Assembly: GCA_964612065.1 (NCBI GenBank)
Contig: CAZTCD010000110.1
Coordinates: forward strand, 1-11,685
Reading direction: 5' to 3'
Source of the DNA: JAKFYM01 sp964612065
GTDB lineage: Bacteria > Bdellovibrionota > UBA1018 > CAIPTA01
Length of the DNA: 11,685 nucleotides
Part shown: piece by piece, positions 6,114 through 11,685 of the stretch
Numbering within the stretch: the first letter of the stretch is position 1
Layout: each line of letters begins with the position of its first letter
The notes under the pieces: model-generated
Databases searched by the model: none
What the model saw: only the letters and a program-made list of their open reading frames with translations
Told to the model about the DNA's origin: nothing
Position numbers and translations under genes: made by a program

Positions 6114-6938
6114 TCAGAGCTGCGGAGCCGCCGCTGAGCTTCCTGCCTCATCCTGCCGCGCTTCCATCAGAAAGGTTTCCAGCATCGAATGCGCGCGGAA
6201 GCTGTAGTTCCCGAGGCCCGGGCAATGCCAGCGCAGGAAGTGCTGGAGTGCGGAGGCCGCCTCCAGCATGGGTTCGAGAGGGAAGCGGAGCGAGGGGGTG
6301 TGCTGGATCAGGGTTTCCCTTGCCTGAATCATCCAGAGCACCGAAGCCATCGGAAAATGCCTGCAATGGGCGGGAGAACAGCTGTGGCAGAGAAAGCCGC
6401 CTTTCTCCACCTCGAGCGAAACAAAGCTGTCCTCCGGGAGCAGCTCTTCCTCGAAAAAGGGAGCCTGGCAGCGCACGCACTCCTCCAGCACCGGAGCCCA
6501 GCCTAGCCTCTCCAGCAGCTTGATCTCAAAGGAGCGCACGATCTCGAAAGTGGCGGCATGTTCCTCCAGCAGTTTCAGGTAGTGCGCGAGCAGGAGAAAC
6601 ACCTCGCGGGCGGTGTGGCGGTCCTCGGTGAGGCGAAGGCACAGATCCACGAAATGGCCGGCGGCGGAGATATTCTCCAGGCGGGAGCGAAGCTGGAGAA
6701 AGTCTCGCCTCACGTTCGCTTCCTCGATCCGTACCAGCTCGCCTTGGGTTTCCTTCCAGCGCACTTGCGAGCACGCGAATAGATCGAGAGTGCCGCCGAA
6801 GCGCCGGGAGTGAATCGCGCCCTTGGCCACGCCGCTCACCTTGCCGTGATTTTCGGTGAGCATGGTCACGAGACGGTCGCGCTCCTGCAGCGGCTGGGAG
6901 CGGAGAATGATCGCCAAATCTTCCTGGAACTGTGCCAT
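6114..6938 (-). CDS. recO: DNA repair protein RecO
   Basis: A 274-residue cytoplasmic protein, a normal RecO length. The N-terminal part (about 1-80) has the OB-fold pattern of RecO: a start resembling xxDxAIILRSQPLQERDRLV, then GKVSGVAKGA and a basic RR pair. The helical C-terminal part contains a zinc-finger pattern Cys154-x2-Cys157 (CVRC) and Cys184-x2-Cys187 (CHSC). RecO anneals single strands and, with RecR, loads RecA onto SSB-coated DNA in RecFOR gap repair. The ATG at 6938 lies 6 bases after the lysR stop, so the two genes are probably co-transcribed. Its 3' end faces the secreted-protein gene across 4 bases. An imperfect hairpin (GCGG/CCGC core, 6122-6134) sits inside the last codons without a T-run. 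Confidence 0.92.
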   Translation of the reverse strand: MAQFQEDLAIILRSQPLQERDRLVTMLTENHGKVSGVAKGAIHSRRFGGTLDLFACSQVRWKETQGELVRIEEANVRRDFLQLRSRLENISAAGHFVDLCLRLTEDRHTAREVFLLLAHYLKLLEEHAATFEIVRSFEIKLLERLGWAPVLEECVRCQAPFFEEELLPEDSFVSLEVEKGGFLCHSCSPAHCRHFPMASVLWMIQARETLIQHTPSLRFPLEPMLEAASALQHFLRWHCPGLGNYSFRAHSMLETFLMEARQDEAGSSAAAPQL

Positions 6939-6944
6939 GGAGGC

Positions 6945-7793
6945 CTACAGCATACCTTTTTCGAGACGCTGCGCAAGCTCGCGGAAGGCCGCCACGCGGC
7001 GGTTTTCGGCCCGGTAGAGGAGCGCGATTTCATCTGTAAAAACAGGCATATTCGGAAGCTGGCGTAGGTTCTTCCAGAGTGCCGCCACGCGCCCCGGCAG
7101 AAGCCCGATGCCGGCTCCGGCGTTGGCCAGCGATGCGATCACTTCGAGGCTCGGGGAATGCACCGTGCGGGTGAATTTCGCGCGCATCTTGCGAAGAAGG
7201 TTCTGGCTTTGCAGCAATTCTGGTTCGCAGATCAACACCGCCTCGTCGGAATCAGGGCGATTGAGGGCGTTGGCCTCTTTGGTGCTCCAGAAGCCGAACT
7301 CGTCCTTGGCCACCGGGCGAATCACCAGATCCGGATGGCGCACGGGATTCACCACAAGGGCGATATCCAGCTCGCCTTTGATCACTCTCTCGGCGATTTT
7401 GCGGGAAAGATCGTGGTGCAATTCGAGAGTAAGCTCCGGGAAATCTTTCAGGAGCTGCGGAAGGGTTTGCGGCAGGGAATAAAGAGCCACGGAGGAATGG
7501 CAGCCTATGGAGTAGGCGCCTCTGAGCTCCTCCACGGATCGCCCGAGCACTTTTGTGAGGCGATCCCAGTGATCGCTCAGGCTCTTGGCTTCGGTAAGAA
7601 AGATCTCGCCGGATTTCGTGAGCCTCACGCCTTTTTTGGAGCGGTGAAAAAGCTCCACGCCCAGGGTGTGTTCCAGCCTGCGGAGCGCCATCGTGAGGGC
7701 GGGCTGACTGATGCCGAGGCGTTCTGAGGCACGGGAAAGATTCTCTGTGCGGGCGCATTCGAGGAAATAGGTGATCTCTTGGGGATTAATCAT
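6945..7793 (-). CDS. LysR-family transcriptional regulator
   Basis: A 282-residue regulator, slightly short for a family usually near 300. Residues 1-60 form the winged helix-turn-helix, with the classical ASERLGISQPALTMALRRLE recognition region at 22-41 followed by LGVELFHRSKKGVRLTKSG. Residues 90 to about 280 are a periplasmic-binding-protein-like effector domain (IGCHSS, LDIALV, GAGIGLLPG). Effector and target are not predictable. It lies 47 bases downstream of the rhomboid gene and 6 bases upstream of recO. LysR proteins often control a divergent neighbour, but here both neighbours run in the same direction, so the target may be distant. The AT-rich gap just upstream is a candidate autoregulatory site. 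The ATG at 7793 is well placed for the fold. Confidence 0.92.
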   Translation of the reverse strand: MINPQEITYFLECARTENLSRASERLGISQPALTMALRRLEHTLGVELFHRSKKGVRLTKSGEIFLTEAKSLSDHWDRLTKVLGRSVEELRGAYSIGCHSSVALYSLPQTLPQLLKDFPELTLELHHDLSRKIAERVIKGELDIALVVNPVRHPDLVIRPVAKDEFGFWSTKEANALNRPDSDEAVLICEPELLQSQNLLRKMRAKFTRTVHSPSLEVIASLANAGAGIGLLPGRVAALWKNLRQLPNMPVFTDEIALLYRAENRRVAAFRELAQRLEKGML

Positions 7794-7840
7794 AAATATT
7801 AGTTATTACATCTATGAATTATTATCAATAAAACTCTGTG
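7794..7840 (-). promoter_or_regulatory. AT-rich gap, candidate lysR promoter/autoregulatory region
   Basis: This 47-base gap is strikingly AT-rich against GC-rich flanks. On the minus strand a TTGATA (7823-7828) could act as a -35 box. At a 17-base spacing the -10 is TAACTA, which is weak; an alternative TAATAT is too far. LysR regulators commonly bind T-N11-A type sites near their own start, and several loosely symmetric TAATAA/TTATTA segments are present. I cannot define a precise site. Confidence 0.33.
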
Positions 7841-8956
7841 CTAGGCTTTCACCCGCTTGGGAGCAGGGCTTTCCGCATCGGAAAAGGCAAGCCCGGCCAT
7901 AAGCGCTCCCAGCAAGGCTCCTCCCAGGTGAGCGGCGTGGGCCACATTGTCGCCCTGCCCCTGCAGTTGCTGGCCCATCGCATAGAGATCGAAACCGAAC
8001 CAGCCGAAGGCCCACAGCCAGATTGGCAGTTTGATAGTGATCGTGAACAGGCTGCCTAGGAGAGGCACTCCAAGCAGGGAAGGGCGCAGAGCAAAGCTTC
8101 CTTCCGGCTGTGTGGCCACTAGCGCGATGATCACGCCGCTGATCGCTCCGCTCGCTCCCAGCAGGCCGTTAGGCTGAAAATAGCCGTGGGCGGCGGTGGA
8201 GGCGAATCCGCAGAGAAAAAAGAGAGCGAGGAATTTCTTCCAGCCGATATGGCTTTCCAGCAGAGAACCCGCGGAAAAGAGAAAGTAAGAGTTTCCGAGA
8301 AAATGCGCCCAGTTGCTGTGGGTGAACAGGGCGGCGAGCATGGGGGCCCCGAAAAGGCGGAAGGGGTTTCTGGGTTCAGCAATAAAAGCATCCGGGCGGC
8401 CGAGGGCCCACCAGCTATAGGTAACCATCAAGCAGAGAAGAATAATTCCCACCGTGGCGTAGGGATGCTCTTTCCCTTTCTTCACATTCACGAAAGGGGA
8501 ATAAAACTCCTTAACGGATTCGAGATTGGGATCAAAGCGCACTTCCACCGGGAGGTGCATCTTGGAGCCAGCCCTTTCGCGCTCCTTTTCCGGCCTCAGC
8601 GGGAGCCTTTCAAGCAAACTGTCGGAAACCCATACCAGCGCACAGGGCCGGCAATGCTCGATGGGCAGACGATAAAAGGTGCTTAGGGAGAGAGGCTTTT
8701 TGCAGCGGGGGCAGGGCCTGCGATCGGGCCGGCCTCTATGGAGGGCGGAGGCGAAGTCGTCCTGAAACTCGTCCACTACCCAGGAGCGAAGGGCATAATC
8801 ACTCAGGGCGCGCCCGTGGCCTCGTGGGCAGCGAAGCACGGTGCGGCCGTGCTCGATCAGCTTGGCTAGAGCCGTGCCGCAGTTCGGGCAAACGGCCTGC
8901 TTCTCGTGGATTTGGCACGCATAAGGCCGGGCGGTGGCTTGCCTGCTTCTTCCCAT
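7841..8956 (-). CDS. Rhomboid-family intramembrane serine protease with N-terminal zinc ribbons
   Basis: A 371-residue protein. The C-terminal half (about 165-360) is a rhomboid domain of about six membrane segments: HSNWAHFLGN with His218 and Asn222 of the oxyanion region, GASG with catalytic Ser269 at 267-270, and AHLGG with catalytic His343. These match GlpG His150/Asn154/Ser201/His254, so it should be an active membrane protease. The N-terminal 130 residues hold two metal-binding-like modules: Cys23-x2-Cys26 with Cys43 and His47, then Cys82-x2-Cys85 ... Cys102-x2-Cys105 followed by Trp109, the latter resembling the zf-TFIIB ribbon. The ATG at 8956 has GGGG 9 bases upstream; a TTG at 8971 is an alternative. 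It lies between rocD (89-base gap) and lysR, same strand. Substrates are unknown. Confidence 0.88.
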   Translation of the reverse strand: MGRSRQATARPYACQIHEKQAVCPNCGTALAKLIEHGRTVLRCPRGHGRALSDYALRSWVVDEFQDDFASALHRGRPDRRPCPRCKKPLSLSTFYRLPIEHCRPCALVWVSDSLLERLPLRPEKERERAGSKMHLPVEVRFDPNLESVKEFYSPFVNVKKGKEHPYATVGIILLCLMVTYSWWALGRPDAFIAEPRNPFRLFGAPMLAALFTHSNWAHFLGNSYFLFSAGSLLESHIGWKKFLALFFLCGFASTAAHGYFQPNGLLGASGAISGVIIALVATQPEGSFALRPSLLGVPLLGSLFTITIKLPIWLWAFGWFGFDLYAMGQQLQGQGDNVAHAAHLGGALLGALMAGLAFSDAESPAPKRVKA

Positions 8957-9045
8957 GAAATTTAACCCCAAGCTCTCGATCGGCCAAAATCAGCTATCGC
9001 TGCAAGCGGAACGAAGGTCTGGTGTTTCCAGGGGGATACGGGCAG

Positions 9046-10269
9046 TTACTCAAATGCCTTAAGCACCTGGCCAAGAACCTTCACGCCTTCTCGCACTTGA
9101 GCTTCCGTGATCACCAGTGGAGGAGCAAAGCGGAACACATTCGTTTTCGCCGCCTTCACCAGCAGCCCTGCTTTTTTAAGGGCCAGGCTGAGCTCCTGAT
9201 CCTTGGCAGCACTATCGCCAAGATTAAACACCACGGCGTTGAGCAATCCTTTTCCTCTCACTTCCTTCACGAGCGGGGAGCCAAGATCGCGAACGGCGGC
9301 GCGAAACACCTCTCCCATGCGGGCAGCGTTCTCTGCGAGCTTCTCGTCCACCAGTACTTTCAGAGATTCGAGCGCCACATGGCAGGCCAGCGGATTTCCT
9401 CCGAAGGTGGAGCCATGGTCTCCGGGCTGCAGCATCGCCATGATAGCCGAATCAGCCAGCACCGCCGAAACAGGCATTGTGCCGCCCGAAAGGGCCTTAC
9501 CCAGCAGCACCACATCCGCCCGCACGCCCTCATGCTGGGTGCAGAGCATTTTTCCCGTGCGCGCCAGTCCGGTCTGGATTTCGTCGGCGATAAAGAGGGC
9601 GTTGTGAGCACGGCAGAGGTCGGCTGCTTTCTTGAGGTAGCCATCCGTCGGCACCACCACGCCTCCTTCTCCCTGTATCGGCTCTACCAGAAAGGCGGCA
9701 GCATTCGGATCCTTCAGTGCGTTTTCGAGCGAGGAAAGATCATTGTAAGGAATGTGCACGAAGCCCGGCAGCACAGGGCCAAACACTTTATGGTGCTCTT
9801 CTTTGGTGGCAGCCGAGGCTGCCGCAAGGGTGCGGCCGTGGAAATTGCCCTGGCACACAATGATCTTCGCCTGGCCTGGCGCCACTTTCTTTACCGTATA
9901 GGCCCATTTGCGCGCGATCTTGAGGGAAGTTTCAAAGGCCTCGGCTCCCGTATTCATCGGCAACACTTTTTCATAGCCCAGAAGCTCAGAAAGATATCTG
10001 GCGAAAGGGCCGAACTGATCGCTATAGAGCACGCGGGAGAGAAGGGTGAGGCGGGCCGCCTGCTCCTGAATCGCCTTCACGATTCTGGGGTGGCAATGGC
10101 CTTGGCTCAGGGAAGAGAAACCACCGATAAAATCGAGGTAACGGTTTCCCTCCGGATCCCAAACATACACGCCTTCACCCCGGCTCAGTACAAAGGGGAG
10201 GGGAGTATAGTTGAAGGAGCCGTACTTCTGCTCGAGTTCGATCGCTTCCGCGCTGCTTATCTTTTCCAT
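9046..10269 (-). CDS. rocD: Ornithine aminotransferase (ornithine--oxo-acid transaminase)
   Basis: A 407-residue class III PLP aminotransferase. It follows ornithine aminotransferase far more closely than acetylornithine aminotransferase: VLPMNTGAEA at 102-111, GNFHGRTL, VEPIQGEGGVV, DEIQTGLARTGK, LLGKALSGG with PLP lysine 258, and GDHGSTFGGNPLA. With a constant offset of 34, human OAT residues Tyr55 (ornithine specificity), Arg180, Glu235 and Lys292 map to Tyr21, Arg146, Glu201 and Lys258; Tyr85 is Phe51 here. The enzyme converts ornithine and 2-oxoglutarate into glutamate 5-semialdehyde and glutamate, feeding proline or glutamate. The ATG at 10269 lies inside the end of argH, a 13-base overlap that implies coupled translation. 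ArgD-like activity in arginine synthesis is a less likely alternative. Confidence 0.9.
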   Translation of the reverse strand: MEKISSAEAIELEQKYGSFNYTPLPFVLSRGEGVYVWDPEGNRYLDFIGGFSSLSQGHCHPRIVKAIQEQAARLTLLSRVLYSDQFGPFARYLSELLGYEKVLPMNTGAEAFETSLKIARKWAYTVKKVAPGQAKIIVCQGNFHGRTLAAASAATKEEHHKVFGPVLPGFVHIPYNDLSSLENALKDPNAAAFLVEPIQGEGGVVVPTDGYLKKAADLCRAHNALFIADEIQTGLARTGKMLCTQHEGVRADVVLLGKALSGGTMPVSAVLADSAIMAMLQPGDHGSTFGGNPLACHVALESLKVLVDEKLAENAARMGEVFRAAVRDLGSPLVKEVRGKGLLNAVVFNLGDSAAKDQELSLALKKAGLLVKAAKTNVFRFAPPLVITEAQVREGVKVLGQVLKAFE

Positions 10270-11654
10270 TCCAGATTTTTCTCCATCACGGCTCTCGCGA
10301 GCAAGATCTGCTGGGCCACGGCTTCGGTGCCTGTGCCACCCCGGGAATTCCGCGTGCTCATCACCACCTTGGGATCCAGGAGCGGAAACACATCGTTTTC
10401 AAAAAGAGGGCTCAGGCTTTTCAAATCGCTCAAAGGAAGGGATTCCACGCCTATCCCTTTTTCCAGCGCCAGGCGCACGGCCTTGCCCGCCACCTCATGG
10501 GTTTGCCGGAAGGGCATTCCTTTTCTAACGAGATAATCGGCGAGATCGGTGGCGTTCGATTGATCGCCCACGCAGGCCTCCGCCATCTGCTCCACTCCCC
10601 ACTCCGCTCTCTCGAGCATCACGCAAGCCAAGCGCACAGAAGACTGCACGCAATCGAGGCCTGTGAATAAGTGAAATTTATCCTCCTGAAGATCGCGGTT
10701 ATAGGAAAGCGGCAAACCCTTGAGCAGGGTTAGCGCTCCCATCAGCGCGCCGGTGAGGCGGCCCGATTTTCCGCGGATGAGCTCCGCCACATCAGGATTC
10801 TTTTTCTGCGGCATCAGGCTGGAGCCCGTGGTTACCTCATCGGAGAGTTGCACGAAGCCGTATTCCGGGCTGCTCCAAAGGATCAGCTCTTCCGAGAGCT
10901 TGGAGAGGTGGGATCCGATCAGAGCGGCGGCGGAAAGGAATTCCACCACGAAATCACGATCGCCCACGGCATCGAGGCTGTTTTCGCAGATCGAGCTGAA
11001 GCCGAGCTTCTTCTCCACGCTTTCTCGGCGGATAGGCAGTGTGGTGCCCGCCAGCGCGGCAGAGCCCAGTGGCAGGGAATTCACTCTGGGATACTGATCC
11101 GCAAGGCGCTCGATATCTCGCTGAAACATCCAGAAATAGGCGAGCAGGTGGTGAGCCAGGCTCACGGGCTGGGCGTGCTGTAGATGGGTGTAGCCGGGCA
11201 GCACTGTTTCGGTATTCTGCTTTGCCTGCTCCACTAGAATCAGCTGGAGGGCGGAGAGAGCAGTCTTCAGCTTGATCACCTCTTCGCGGAGGTAGATCCG
11301 GCAGGCCGTGGCCACCTGGTCATTGCGCGAACGCGCGGTGTGCAGCTTTCCGGCCACTGCACCGATGCGTTTGGTGAGAGCTTCCTCCAGGGCGGAGTGA
11401 ATATCCTCCGCCTCGGGATTCAAGGCGAGCTTTCCTCCCTTGTACTCCTCGAGCAGCGCCTTGAGGCCGTGAACGATTTCGCGGCCTTCCTCCTTGGAAA
11501 GGATTTCCTGCTCCGCAAGCATTTCGGCATGAGCGATGCTGCCTTCCAGATCAGCGGCGCAAAGGCGGGCATCGATCGAAAGGGAGGCCGAAAAAGCCTC
11601 CACTTCGGGATGCGTATCTTTTTCGAATCGCCCGCCCCAGAGCTTCTTACTCAT
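10257..11654 (-). CDS. argH: Argininosuccinate lyase
   Basis: A 465-residue cytoplasmic enzyme of normal family length, complete from ATG (11654) to TAA. It starts with the family's KLWGGRF and has TARSRNDQ at 106-113, GYTHLQHAQP at 154-163 and the signature loop GSSLMPQKKNPD at 277-288, whose serine acts in catalysis; these segments build the active site of the homotetramer. It splits argininosuccinate into arginine and fumarate, the last step of arginine synthesis. An AGG about 7 bases before the ATG can serve as ribosome site. The ATG overlaps a TAA by one base (TAATG), probably the stop of an upstream co-directional gene, and the 3' end overlaps rocD by 13 bases, so it sits inside a tight operon. 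Confidence 0.97.
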   Translation of the reverse strand: MSKKLWGGRFEKDTHPEVEAFSASLSIDARLCAADLEGSIAHAEMLAEQEILSKEEGREIVHGLKALLEEYKGGKLALNPEAEDIHSALEEALTKRIGAVAGKLHTARSRNDQVATACRIYLREEVIKLKTALSALQLILVEQAKQNTETVLPGYTHLQHAQPVSLAHHLLAYFWMFQRDIERLADQYPRVNSLPLGSAALAGTTLPIRRESVEKKLGFSSICENSLDAVGDRDFVVEFLSAAALIGSHLSKLSEELILWSSPEYGFVQLSDEVTTGSSLMPQKKNPDVAELIRGKSGRLTGALMGALTLLKGLPLSYNRDLQEDKFHLFTGLDCVQSSVRLACVMLERAEWGVEQMAEACVGDQSNATDLADYLVRKGMPFRQTHEVAGKAVRLALEKGIGVESLPLSDLKSLSPLFENDVFPLLDPKVVMSTRNSRGGTGTEAVAQQILLARAVMEKNLEWKR

Positions 11655-11685
11655 TACTTGCCTAGCTCCGTTTTCAGCTTGAGGT
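11654..11685 (-). CDS. C-terminal tail of an upstream gene, possibly argG
   Basis: On the minus strand one frame is open from the window edge and reads LKLKTELGK followed by TAA, whose last A is the first base of the argH ATG (TAATG). This 1-base overlap is typical of coupled operon genes. Argininosuccinate synthase (argG) is the commonest gene upstream of argH, but nine residues cannot identify it. Confidence 0.35.
   Translation of the reverse strand, partial: LKLKTELGK

Noticed and set aside
5516..6151. A 211-codon minus-strand frame opposite the secreted protein
   Set aside because: The plus-strand frame has a ribosome site and a textbook signal peptide, whereas this one is low-complexity and has neither.
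9046..10269. Annotation as acetylornithine aminotransferase (ArgD), suggested by the argH neighbour
   Set aside because: The ornithine aminotransferase motifs and the constant-offset match to human OAT key residues, including the specificity Tyr, favour RocD.
9022..10536. A 504-codon open frame on the plus strand antisense to rocD and argH
   Set aside because: It is rich in His, Arg and Gly with no domain, and it lies opposite a gene with clear catalytic motifs. Long antisense frames are common opposite GC-rich genes.

Overview
This 11.7 kb window looks like a chromosomal segment of a Gram-negative bacterium. Evidence for that is an LPS-heptose phosphatase (GmhB), a protein with a Sec signal peptide and four cysteines suited to the periplasm, and a rhomboid protease. 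The pterin-dependent aromatic amino acid hydroxylase, the ornithine aminotransferase and an atypical HD-GYP protein together would fit a deltaproteobacterium-like or Bdellovibrionota-type organism. That placement is an inference from gene style, not a proof. Most of the window is GC-rich (about 60% in spot counts); one block is not.

Layout, left to right. (1) 2-217, plus strand: the C-terminal end of a phenylalanine-4-hydroxylase-type enzyme. (2) 227-2769, minus strand: a two-gene ABC transporter operon (ATPase, then permease, with an ATGA overlap). Its GC content is clearly lower (about 40% in sampled lines), suggesting later acquisition. The permease carries a large unrecognised C-terminal domain, and the ATPase has Asn where the H-loop His is expected. 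(3) 2991-4391, minus: a cytoplasmic pseudo-receiver/HD-GYP-like signalling protein. (4) 4470-6109, plus: a BFD-like [2Fe-2S] protein overlapping gmhB, followed by a secreted helical protein of unknown function. (5) 11685-6114, minus: a long co-directional run made of the tail of an unknown gene, argH, rocD, a zinc-ribbon rhomboid protease, a LysR regulator and recO.

How the genes fit together. argH and rocD overlap by 13 bases and should be co-translated, linking arginine synthesis to ornithine/glutamate semialdehyde/proline metabolism. The hydroxylase at the left edge also handles amino acids. The ABC pair forms a self-contained exporter-like or sensor-like module without an adjacent regulator. 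lysR and recO are 6 bases apart and probably share a transcript. No rRNA, tRNA, CRISPR array, insertion sequence or prophage gene was seen. The longest gene-free stretch (2770-2990, about 220 bases) holds one short palindrome and no convincing gene.

The best candidates for something undescribed are the low-GC ABC module with its extracytoplasmic domain, the zinc-ribbon rhomboid fusion and the non-canonical HD-GYP protein.
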